From Amoebophrya sp. AT5.2 (Eukaryota; Sar; Dinophyceae; Syndiniales; Amoebophryaceae), in contig RXOD01005436.1 in NCBI GenBank assembly GCA_005223375.1, forward strand, positions 1 to 14,085: DNA of 14,085 nucleotides. Reading direction: 5' to 3'. The notes under the pieces were generated by a model that did no database searches, was not told where the DNA came from, and saw only the letters and a list, made by a program, of their open reading frames with translations. A program made the translations under genes and the position numbers. Numbering within the stretch: position 1 is the first letter of the stretch; every line of letters starts with the position of its first letter. Positions 1-8,368 of the stretch are shown in pieces.

Positions 1-163
1 TAACGGGATTGGTTCTATCTAACCCAAGATGAGCATGTTGATTTTTACCGGTTCTTCCGGAGGCGATTTTCTGCAGCACCGCGGGGTTCAGAAAACCGCG
101 ACGCAGGGCATTCAGGGACGCCCACCGAGAAGACGCCGGCTGAGACTGAGACTCACCACTCAT
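1..163 (-). CDS. Probable first exon of an unrecognised gene, cut by the left edge
   Basis: An ATG at 163-161 has A at -3 and an in-frame TAG a short way upstream, so it is the first usable start in its frame. The exon reads MSGESQSQPASSRWASLNAL and continues RRGFLNPAVLQKIASGRT, an amphipathic, Arg-rich, acid-poor start that could be a mitochondrial targeting sequence, though this is only a composition argument. At 49/48 there is a good donor (ACCG|GTAAAAATC on the minus strand) of the same G|GTA type as the glutamine synthetase donors. I therefore infer exon 1 as 163-49 (phase 1) with an intron to the edge; the frame also stays open to base 1, so an unspliced reading cannot be excluded. The family is not recognised. 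The gene lies downstream of, and on the same strand as, the TFIIH fusion. Confidence 0.45.
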   Translation of the reverse strand, partial: MSGESQSQPASSRWASLNALRRGFLNPAVLQKIASGRTGKNQHAHLGLDRTNPV

Positions 164-863
164 CTTGCGGCCGTTGTTCAGACAAGTCTATGAACCGCAA
201 GCAAAAAAGGCATCAATCATGCTCGTAGCGAGTCTTTGCGCAGAGAAGATAGTACATTGAGAAGCTCTTCTTCTTGTTGAAATTAATAAGCATGCGAGAT
301 TGATGACGACGGACGAGATTGATAGAGATGCTTCCTCATGTTGAAGATGATGGAGGCATTTACAACTACAGACAACACAATTGCGATCGGAAACGGAATG
401 AATCGAATGCGATTGGAAACTAAAAAATAAAAAATTGCTAGAGCAGGGTGAAGAAATTAGTACTAGTAGTGACGGCGAAAAGAAGATCATATTCATAATC
501 ATTCGTGCCGCAGCCGCAGGTGTGCCAGGGATCATCGGAAGGAGACGGCGAACAAGACCAACATCAACAGCACCTCTAACCACGACACGCTTCGGCCGTA
601 TACGAGGACAGACGATTATTTGGGGCGGCATCCGTGCTGCTCATTTCAGCGTTGTGGTTTATGTCTCCTTTATCGTCATCGCGCGCACGTTGCATAAGTG
701 TAGTTGCGTAATGAAGAAGGTCAAGCTCATTCTCATCAACATCGATCGGTGTTAGAGTTAGATGTTAGACATACAACTTTTATATTCATTGACCGTAGTT
801 TGAGTTTCTGAATCTGTCGGTCCCGTGAGTGTACTCCCGTCAACGACAAGATTGGCACCGCGC
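164..863. other. Spacer between the left-edge gene and the TFIIH fusion gene
   Basis: About 700 bases with AT-rich stretches. It should hold the 3' UTR of the TFIIH fusion (right side) and the promoter and 5' leader of the left-edge gene. Open frames exist on both strands around 188-755, for example a 147-residue minus-strand frame starting at 631. Their predicted peptides are low-complexity, overlap one another on opposite strands and match nothing I recognise. I see no tRNA, repeat or other convincing gene. Confidence 0.5.
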
Positions 864-3800
864 TCACCCGCCTGCCTTCCACTTTCGCACGAGTTGCTTC
901 CACAGGGGTCCCGAGCATGGCAAAAACCGCGCTCCGCAGACTGCGCACTTCGCTTGCGGTGCGCAGTATACCGTCAAACAGCACGAGCAGACGTACCCGC
1001 TCTCCACCAAGTGTCCGTGGCACTGACAGACGGTTGCTAGGGACCGCGCTTCTTGGTCCTCTACTTCTGCTTCTCGTCGTCGCGTCCCGTTTATTCCTGC
1101 ATTGCCACCATAATTCACTCCCTGTTCACCAGCAGGGGCTGTTTTTTGCTTGAAGTCCTCCTTCCACGCGAGCGCGTTGCGGCAGAGACCCGGACTGGGG
1201 GCCACCAGAAGGGCGTACAGCGCTAGGGTTTCGTGCAAGTTCCCGCTCAGGTTCACTATCCGTCCGGAGGTCTTCGCGGCGGCTTGCGCGAGAAGGAGAG
1301 AGTGCTGCGGGCACTGGAGCTGCTGGTCGCGTTCGGATTTTTGTGCTGCTGCTGAGCCCGAGGAAAGCAAGTTTTTCCCGACCGCGGTGATTCCGATCGG
1401 CCATCGCAGCAGGTCGATGCGGACCCCCTGTCTCTTCGCAGCCAGAACGGTTTTGAAGAAGCCGTCGTAGCACCCGCTGTACTGCGTCCTGTTCACCGAC
1501 GCATCGAAGACGATGATTCTCCCGCGCAGAAGATGGCCGCTGCCATCGCTATGGCTTAGATCCTCGTCTTCGCTGCTTGCTCCGAGGAGCGCGGAGGCGC
1601 TCGCTGCCAGCAGTGCTTCGTCCGAGTCGAACAGCGCTGTGGCTGTGCTGTGCGAGGCGAAGGGTTCGTCGAACATTGCTGTGCTGTGGTCCGCCCCCGC
1701 GGAGGCTGCGATCTTCTCGTAGGCTTGTTTTCTCTTTCGGTTCGCTCCGTTGACCGTCGCGGAAAACCTGCTCAGAAGACAGAGAGCTTTACCCAACGCG
1801 GCCGCCAGCTGTGCGTCGTTCGCCATGGCGATACGCTGTGCTGCGTCTACTTCTTGTACTTGTTCTGCGGCCTTGCACGCGACCAAGGCCACCCTCCCAC
1901 TGTCGAGCGCTGCCCGCAAATTCATGGCCACCGTCGGCCAGTGCTCGCAGAACTCGTTCGTCGGCACGGGTGGCAGCACGCACAGGTCCCGCAGACGGAT
2001 CACTGCTGGTTTTGTTTTTGTTGTACTCCCGGTTCGAAAGCGAAGGATGGGAGCAGTGGCCGCGGGGGTTGAGGGAGTTCCGTTTCCGCCTCCGGAGCTC
2101 CCTCCGAACGTCGCGAGTACACTGACGTAGTGCTCCCCGGAACCCTGCGGGAGGAATTTGACGAGTTTCGGGAGCTCGGGGAGCAGCAAGGCAATATCCG
2201 CGTCGAACAACCAGAAAAAAGGATTCAGGTCCACGACTAGCACGGTCAAAAAGCCGCCACTCGAAGGCGGCGCGGGCACCGGGACGACTGCTCTTGGCGG
2301 AACTCCAGTGACATCTGGCGGGTCGTGGTCGACGGCGCCGCGCGGGACCGTCGACCATGACCCGCCCGAAGTTGATGTCGCAGGGTCAGGCCCATTGCTG
2401 CAAGTACACCCCGGGCAGCTCGATAGGTAGAGCTGTACCTGTTTCGCGCAACTCGCGCAGAAGCCCACCCAACACCGCGGGCAGCAGGTGGTAGCGTCGG
2501 CTTGCTGGCAGCCCCAGCAGACTTGTGCATGCAAGTTCGGGGGCCGTGGGGCTCGTAGAAGCGGATCCCCGACGAGTGATGAAGATCCTCGTTGTGTCTG
2601 CAACTCTTTCAAGTACTCGATCCGCCGAAACCTTGCCATGCGCGAGTGCGTCGCGCGCGCTTCGACGAGCGCGGTGCCGTCGACCAGGTAGATGCCACAC
2701 GTGTCGCACTTCGACGGAACCTCGCTCGCTATGTCACCGCAGTCCGGACACTCGTGGCGCGACTCGACACGATCAGCTGCTATCTGAGGCGGAAAGCCCA
2801 TGCGCACGAGGTGCACCGAACTTGTCTTCGCGCCGCCGGTGTCAGAGGACTCTACCCCGTCGCCTGCTCTCGTAGCCGCTCCCGGCTCTTGCGCGCAGTT
2901 ATCCAAATGACTTAGCAGCATCTGGCGGAACACGTCGGCATTCGACGCAATCTTGTAACTGCTCGACACCGCCTTCAGGATGCGGATTTCCGGGGTGACG
3001 CTCACCACGTGCAGCTTCGCGTTGGTTTTCCGTAGCGTATCCACGCAGTGCTGCTCGATCGTCTTGTGCAGCGGATCGTGGGTGGTTAGCGTTGCCGTGA
3101 GCAGGAGGATTTCGCGCCGCCCGTACGCGGGGGCACGCGAAAGTTCGGCACTCGCCTTCTCGATGCAGCGCTGCAGGGAAAAGTAGCCGGCTGGCAGGGG
3201 TGGAGACCGAGAATGGAGGCCTTCCGGATCATCGCCCGGCTTCTGCCGCTGCTTGGAGCCACCAGCACCCACAGCCGGCACACGACCTCCGCCTGCTCGT
3301 CCCTCCACGCCACTGCATTTCCGCAGCAGTATCTTCGCTAACTCCGCCCGCTTCTGCTGCACGCTGAGTCTGCCCCGACCGGCGCCGGAGACGGGCAAGA
3401 CGACCTCCGCACTTCCGTTCCCGCACAGCATCACACCCAACATGGCCAGCGGGTTCTTCTTGTGGAAAAACGTCACGAAGTCCAGCGCATTCTCCTCCAG
3501 GCCCTCCCGATTCGTGGGTTTCCACACGGAGTGGGTGTCGGACCCGAGATCCTTCGAGTAGTCCAGCACGAGCATCACGTAGCGGAGCACGGATTCCCTG
3601 TCGTGCTGCTGTGTCGTGTGTTGACTTGTTGTTGAAGGGAAAAATGCTTCTGCACCGCCCGAAGCGGGATCCAGCGACCCCTTGTCGTGGCCGTGGTCGT
3701 CGGGTTTCGACCGGGCCGTGGAACTTGACGCACCGCCGACCTGCTCGTTCCTCCGCCTGATGCTGGTCGCAGCAGTTGTCCGTTGTTCGTCCACCGCCGC

Positions 3801-4034
3801 GGCTCCTGCATTCGGGTTTGGGTTTGGTTTTCGCTTCAGAATCCCGGTAACCGGGTCGATGTGGAGACTTTCCCATTTCCGGACCTTCGCGCGAGACTGG
3901 ATGCTGAGAATACGGGAGTCGAGAAAAGAACTTCGATTCAGATCCTGGTCCACGTCGGTGAAAGGCCGGCTATTCGCGTCCAGCACCTGCGAAGGATGCG
4001 CTGCTCCTCCTGCCGCTGTCTGGGGGGGTTGCAT
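864..4034 (-). CDS. TFIIH core subunits p44 (Ssl1/GTF2H2) and p34 (Tfb4/GTF2H3) fused in one polypeptide
   Basis: One uninterrupted frame of 1056 residues. The start chosen is the ATG at 4034-4032, the first ATG in frame; a few codons further upstream there is an in-frame TGA. The N-terminal half is p44-like: a vWA domain at about 149-372 (hydrophobic strand then D158-Y-S160, and the stretch REILLLTATLTTHDP), the SVHLVRMGFP motif near 407-415, a C4 zinc site (C429, C432, C443, C446), then a C4C4 RING (C506, C509, C518, C521, C526, C529, C540, C543). The C-terminal half is p34-like: a second vWA opening with LTVLVVDLNP (D602, N604), a strand GRIIVFDASVN near 838, and a terminal zinc module near 1003-1033 (CQCHGHLVESGYVCSCCL). 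Family knowledge: p44 activates the XPD helicase, and its RING binds the p34 vWA inside the TFIIH core, which acts in transcription initiation and nucleotide excision repair. The join is a Gly/Pro-rich linker at about 546-594. Long Ser/Gly/Ala-rich and acidic inserts (for example SSEDEDLSHSDG) interrupt the p34 part. Human p44 and p34 are about 395 and 308 residues, so both halves are complete but expanded. Confidence 0.93.
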   Translation of the reverse strand: MQPPQTAAGGAAHPSQVLDANSRPFTDVDQDLNRSSFLDSRILSIQSRAKVRKWESLHIDPVTGILKRKPNPNPNAGAAAVDEQRTTAATSIRRRNEQVGGASSSTARSKPDDHGHDKGSLDPASGGAEAFFPSTTSQHTTQQHDRESVLRYVMLVLDYSKDLGSDTHSVWKPTNREGLEENALDFVTFFHKKNPLAMLGVMLCGNGSAEVVLPVSGAGRGRLSVQQKRAELAKILLRKCSGVEGRAGGGRVPAVGAGGSKQRQKPGDDPEGLHSRSPPLPAGYFSLQRCIEKASAELSRAPAYGRREILLLTATLTTHDPLHKTIEQHCVDTLRKTNAKLHVVSVTPEIRILKAVSSSYKIASNADVFRQMLLSHLDNCAQEPGAATRAGDGVESSDTGGAKTSSVHLVRMGFPPQIAADRVESRHECPDCGDIASEVPSKCDTCGIYLVDGTALVEARATHSRMARFRRIEYLKELQTQRGSSSLVGDPLLRAPRPPNLHAQVCWGCQQADATTCCPRCWVGFCASCAKQVQLYLSSCPGCTCSNGPDPATSTSGGSWSTVPRGAVDHDPPDVTGVPPRAVVPVPAPPSSGGFLTVLVVDLNPFFWLFDADIALLLPELPKLVKFLPQGSGEHYVSVLATFGGSSGGGNGTPSTPAATAPILRFRTGSTTKTKPAVIRLRDLCVLPPVPTNEFCEHWPTVAMNLRAALDSGRVALVACKAAEQVQEVDAAQRIAMANDAQLAAALGKALCLLSRFSATVNGANRKRKQAYEKIAASAGADHSTAMFDEPFASHSTATALFDSDEALLAASASALLGASSEDEDLSHSDGSGHLLRGRIIVFDASVNRTQYSGCYDGFFKTVLAAKRQGVRIDLLRWPIGITAVGKNLLSSGSAAAQKSERDQQLQCPQHSLLLAQAAAKTSGRIVNLSGNLHETLALYALLVAPSPGLCRNALAWKEDFKQKTAPAGEQGVNYGGNAGINGTRRREAEVEDQEARSLATVCQCHGHLVESGYVCSCCLTVYCAPQAKCAVCGARFLPCSGPLWKQLVRKWKAGG
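2310..2379. repeat. Near-perfect inverted repeat inside the p44-p34 linker
   Basis: Left arm 2317-2335 (GGCGGGTCGTGGTCGACGG) pairs with right arm 2348-2366 (CCGTCGACCATGACCCGCC) over 19 positions with one mismatch, around a 12-base GC-rich spacer. Outer 6-base arms GACATC (2310-2315) and GATGTC (2374-2379) also match as an inverted pair, so near-symmetry extends over about 70 bases. On the coding strand it encodes part of the linker (GGSWSTVPRGAVDHDPP). It could form a DNA cruciform or an RNA hairpin. Whether it is an inserted element, a splicing or processing signal, or chance in GC-rich DNA cannot be told from sequence alone. Confidence 0.85.
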
Positions 4035-4110
4035 CTTCGTGACTCCCACTTCGGACAACTCGGCTCGTCTTCAAAGTCAAGTCTTTGATGGGGGCGTGTA
4101 AGTGCGACAT
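3970..4110 (-). promoter_or_regulatory. Possible upstream ORF overlapping the TFIIH fusion start
   Basis: An ATG at 4110-4108 opens a 46-codon frame (MSHLHAPIKDLTLKTS...) that runs past the main ATG at 4034 in a different frame and stops at 3970. If the mRNA 5' end lies upstream of 4110, this ORF would lower translation of the fusion protein. If a transcription start or trans-splice site lies between 4110 and 4034, it has no effect. No evidence here decides the mRNA end. Confidence 0.25.
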
Positions 4111-6378
4111 TGACGATCGATCGATTGTCTGATCCAGCGAAAGAAGAAGAACTGTATGCAACCGTTTGACTTTGACGGCGTCTATCTTAGGAAAACTATG
4201 CGACCTGCGGCCCCTGGCTACAAGAAAAAGGCTTCTATTGATTTGCTCACATTGATTCGCAAAAATTATGCCCCACGTAGGTTTGCCTAAAGCCACCCCC
4301 CGCCGCTGTCCGCTGAAGTAACAGAAAATAAAAGTGTAGGAGTAAGTAAATATTTCTTCGTACAAGAACAAGTGGTCCTCGATGGTGTCGATACATATTT
4401 ATGAGAATGACCAATGAAGAAGAATGTCGACGATCAGCATGCTGGTCGCCAGATCGACACGAAAGGAGAAGGACCGATCGTTATTGGAGTTCTTCTGCAG
4501 CTGAAATGGGGCGTGCTGCTGGCGAGGTAGAAGAGATTCACTGGTGGCCAGCACCTTGACAGCGAGATCGAGGTCATCCCTCGAGCTCTGACTAAGTACT
4601 TTGCCCGGCTCTTAGAGACTGGTTGCCCGGCTCTTAGAGACTGGTCGTGCTGGTGGAAGTAGAGGATCGATAAACAAGAAGAACCACGACCACGAGAAAG
4701 CCATCGCTACGGGATGAGAGATCCACATTTAAGATTGGTGCCGGAAATCCGTTAGTTTGCCTTTGTATTTGTTTCTCATTGATGCGAGGATGGATCGTAT
4801 GATTTGCATCAACCGACAGGAGCGAGAACAGGAACAGACTCTCAACTCATGCCCTGTCTTCATCATGGACACAACTGCCTCTGCACTTTTTGCAGGCTTG
4901 GGATTAGAAGAGCCCCAGGCGCCGGCTTGTAGTTCATCGCGACTTGTTTCATGAAGGGCGCCACGAGCAAGACGCGGCCTGGTCGTGGGTCATACGCGGT
5001 TCGGAACATCGTCAAAGCAGGTGCCTCGGCAGTAGTGCGACAGTTGTTGCGTCGATCAAGTAGAAGTACCTTCATACGCCTGTTCGCGTCGGTGCATAAG
5101 ATGCCGTGCTTTTTTCATGCTATCTCCTGGAACCGGGCCTCTCAAATGAGATTTTGAACTGCCACCCCCACCTCTGCGACCATGCCCCATCGTCTAAGTG
5201 CTCAGTCCGTAGTTGTAGTTGTACTTATAATGCGGCCTCCTCCTGGTCCTGCATCAAACGGTGCGTCGCCAGCGGACGTGGTCAAGCCCGCGCGGCAATC
5301 TCAAGGCGTTTAGAGGGAAATGATGTGGTAGTCGCAGTAATTGAAATCGATTGAAGGACCGCAGTAGGAACCGTGCCCGAGCAGCTACTTATGAGAGAGT
5401 CGCCGGGGCCCCCAACATCTTCTGGTCAAGTAGATTATCTAACCAGGACAGCAAGCTGCCCTGACCTACTTGCTTCTTCTACTTGGCACACCACATTTTC
5501 GTAGTACTCCTCTACTTTGTTTTGCTGCTGGGCGAGCGTCTCATTTGTCCCGCGAAGTTGTCCGTAGGTATGGAAACACAAAAATGGCCGATCAAAAAAA
5601 TCAACTCCCAGATCGATCACAGCCCGAACCCGAGCAAGCGCTTGCATATCACCCCCACCCCGTTCTCAGCGATAGCGAGCAATGCTCCGTCGATGCTTGT
5701 TTCAGAGTGGGGTCAATTGGAATTGCTCGGCGGAAGCTATTTATTGAAAATCAAATTGAAAAAGTCAAATCATTCATGCGAACCTGAGCTATACCGGTAG
5801 GAGTAGTATCTGTGTCCATTCATGTGAAAATGAATCCGGTTCCACTACCCATAGAAACCACGGAGGCGGACGAGAGCGGCTGTCTGCTGGTTTTGATTCA
5901 GCGAGCCATGATTGAAGATTCCGGTTACAGATATAGCAACGGGCGAATAAGGTGTATCCTTTGAAGCTGGCCGCTCCGGGGGTCCAAGACTGGGCCCAGG
6001 ATCGCGCCGAGCGATGGAGGTACTAGATTATCTATTTCTCAGCTTCGCAGCTGGCGATAGAAGTCCAAAGTACTGGCTCAATGTCCCGTTGAAGTAATAC
6101 CCTTGGAGAGCAACAGTCGTACGGTTATCGATCTAGATGAGCGAAATGAAAATAATACTTCTTCTTCTTCTACCATTTGATAACAAGAAGTCCAGCTTTC
6201 TTTCTTACACGTCGAGCACATCAAGATCAACAGCCACATCCTATAGCTCGATCTCGTTCTTTTCAAAACTTCCTCATACACTCATCAGCTGAAAACAACA
6301 TCAGGCAGCTGCAGCTGTCGAGCACAAACTACCAATCGAAATCAGAGCACCACGTCACAAACGTGAGTGTGCGGTTAG
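4035..6378. other. 2.3-kb spacer between glutamine synthetase and the TFIIH fusion gene
   Basis: No gene is supported with confidence. The spacer must include the 5' region of the fusion gene and the 3' UTR of glutamine synthetase. Weak coding candidates, all unrecognised: minus 5009-4863 (48 residues, starting MFRTAYDPRPGRVLLVAPFM; an in-frame ATG at 5075 lengthens it to 70); minus 5647-5435 (70 residues, with a Gln/Glu-rich helical stretch NETLAQQQNKVEEYYENV); and plus 5584-5787 (67 residues, starting MADQKNQLPDRSQPEPEQAL with a favourable ACAAAAATGG start context). The two minus frames could be exons of one small split gene, but I found no convincing splice pair joining them. A tandem 22-bp duplication lies at 4601-4644. 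Confidence 0.4.
4601..4644. repeat. Perfect 22-bp tandem duplication, two copies
   Basis: The unit beginning TTGCCCGGCT and ending TTAGAGACTGG occurs at 4601-4622 and again, identically, at 4623-4644. It lies in non-coding DNA. Two exact copies suggest a recent slippage duplication. Confidence 0.95.
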
Positions 6379-8088
6379 TCAGATATCGAGGGGCTTCTTG
6401 ATGCACTCCCCGGTGGTCTTCATCATGCGCGCCGTCACGCGGTAGGGGTCGCAGTTGGCGGCCGGGCGCCGGTCCTCCATGTACCTAGGGGTGGAGCGAT
6501 AAGATCAGCTGTTTGTAGCAAGATTCCCATAAGGATAAAGGCTCCCTGAATGAGAAATCATGAATCTGACAGAGACCTTTCTTTCATATTAGTCTGAAAC
6601 TACAACTACAGCGTCGTTGTTTATTAATTTCAATACCCCTTCTTGTTCAAGAAGGTCTCGCGCGGGATGCGGATCGAGGCGCCGCGGTCCGCCACGCCGT
6701 ATTTGAACTCGTTGATCGAGCACGTCTCGTGCAGACCAGTCAAACGTTTCTCGTTCCCGTCCCCGTACACGGCGATGTGCTCCTTCGCGACCTCACCGAA
6801 GGCCTTGCACACCGTCTCGATGACTTCGTAGCCGCCCTCCGCGCGCATCTGCTTGATGGAGAAATTGGTGTGGCAGCCCGCGCCGTTCCAGTCGCCCTCC
6901 ATCGGCTTGGGCTCGTAGGTCACCTGAACGCCCAGCTCCTCGGTGACGCGGTTCATGATGTAACGCGCCATGTGCAGGTGGTCACCCATCTCCATGCCGC
7001 GGCACGGACCCACCTGGAACTCCCACTGACCTGGCGGCGATGAACGGATGCGGTCATCGATCGATTCGTATCGAGATATACTTACTATCTTAGAAAGATA
7101 TAGCCGCCCATACAGCACGAGTTTCTTTGTTCAGAGACTGCTCCTCTCGATCAAACAGGAGCGGTCATGGGCTCAGGCAGCTCAATCGAATTCGAAATCA
7201 ACATACAGATAGTACAATCACATGCTAATAAGTAAATTAAATTTCTACCCGGCATCACTTCCGCGTTGATTCCGGCGATTTTCACACCAGCGTAGAGGCA
7301 GGCCGCATAGTGGGTGTCCGCAACCTCGCGGCCGATGGCCATGCCGCAGCCCGCACCGCAGTAGTAGGGACCCTGTGGAGCCGGCTCAGACCCGTCCGTG
7401 TTGAACCCCAGCGGCATCTTCGACAGCAGACCTGTAGATATGTTCGGCAGGGGAATTATCAGAAGCCTAAGCTGGAACTGTACATCTAGATTAGAATATC
7501 GACAGCATCTGCATCGAAGACGACCACGCGCGGATTGTTTGGTTCCGATTGATATTGATTCGAGCATCGGTCGCCAGCATTAAAAATCATCCATCAGTGC
7601 GGTTAAACGTTAAAGTTTTTTATACCGTATTTCTCCGGTTTGAGCAGGGTGTATTCCTGTTCGATGCCGAACCAGGGGTCGAGGTCCGCGTACTTGTCCA
7701 TCTCTACCGCGCAGTCGGCGCGGTAGTTTCCGATCGCCGGCTTCATGCTGCCTGGGAGGACGCACTCGCTCATCACCAGCACGTTCTGGCCTTTGCGGAA
7801 GGGGTCCTTGAACACGCAGCGGGGGACCAGGAGCACCTCGGAGTCCGAGCCCGGGGCCTGCTCCGTGGACGATCCGTCGAAGTTCCACACCGGCAGGCAG
7901 TCCGGGCAGGTGGGGGCCTTGGACAGCGTTTTGGTCTTGGAGCGGGGGACGCCGTGCGCGTCCAACCAAACGTACTCAGCGACGACGCAGCTGGAATAGT
8001 CCGTCTTGGGCCCGAGCTCGGAACCGCCGCCGTCCTTACCGAAGGTGGGCGCGGCCGAGGAGGCCATCATGGACCAAGCGGTCGCCAT
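6379..8088 (-). CDS. Glutamine synthetase, eukaryotic type II (four exons)
   Basis: Makes glutamine from glutamate, ammonia and ATP. Exons 8088-7626, 7431-7249, 7030-6637 and 6484-6379 join through GT-AG introns of 194, 218 and 152 bases (phases 1, 1, 2) to give 381 residues, a normal GSII length. The start is the first ATG after an in-frame TAG. The beta-grasp substrate signature is present ([14 protein letters not shown] near 67-80, KDPFRKGQN). Expected metal and substrate ligands are visible: E143 and E145 in GIEQEY, E212 in INAEVMPG, E219 in GQWEFQVG, H269 in [12 protein letters not shown]311 in KRLTG, R331 and R336 in [12 protein letters not shown], and E350 in MEDRRPAAN. The N-terminus ([20 protein letters not shown]) is short; it may be a cytosolic enzyme, although a weak organelle signal is not excluded. 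The C-terminus ends IKKPLDI. Reading through any intron meets stops or unrelated sequence, which supports the splicing. No broken catalytic residue is seen. Confidence 0.96.
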
Positions 8089-8368
8089 TTGAGTATTTCG
8101 GGGATCTGCTGGCTGTTTTACCTGATCTCGCGAGCGCTACGACGTTCGTCGGTGGTAAAGATGAAACTAGGGGCTGGCGATGGCGTCTCCGACCGAGAGA
8201 AAGACGAGCAAGTGGTAGTTCCCTCAGAAAAAATAGAGGAACAAACGCGAAAATGCTAAATTTGTTGAGCGGCAGCGCAATGGAAAGCGAAAGTGTTTGT
8301 TAGTAGTAGTAGTAGTGTTACCCACTAATGCACTCAAAAAGGAGTGCGGGGTGAAGGTGGATATTCAA
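8089..8368. other. Short intergenic region upstream of glutamine synthetase
   Basis: 280 bases between the zinc-finger gene stop and the glutamine synthetase ATG, so it should contain the 3' UTR of the former and the promoter and leader of the latter. It holds a short (TAG)n microsatellite near 8302-8316. No TATA box or other defined element is evident. Confidence 0.5.

Noticed and set aside
2250..2410. A 2A-like ribosome-skipping peptide separating p44 from p34
   Set aside because: The linker contains GPDP and several Pro residues but no NPGP core, so the known 2A motif is absent.
3841..3858. Short palindrome CCCGGT-A-ACCGGG near the 5' end of the TFIIH fusion
   Set aside because: Only 6-bp arms within GC-rich coding DNA, within chance expectation.
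4035..4058. Earlier start of the TFIIH fusion at a TTG (4058)
   Set aside because: A eukaryotic gene should start at ATG. The first in-frame ATG is at 4034, so eight upstream residues were dropped.
3682..4101. Long plus-strand open frames opposite the TFIIH fusion gene (also near 825-1153, 1513-2130, 2488-2915 and 3253-3561)
   Set aside because: They lie antisense to a gene with clear domain homology and are Arg/Ser-rich mirror products of GC-rich coding DNA. None has a recognisable domain.
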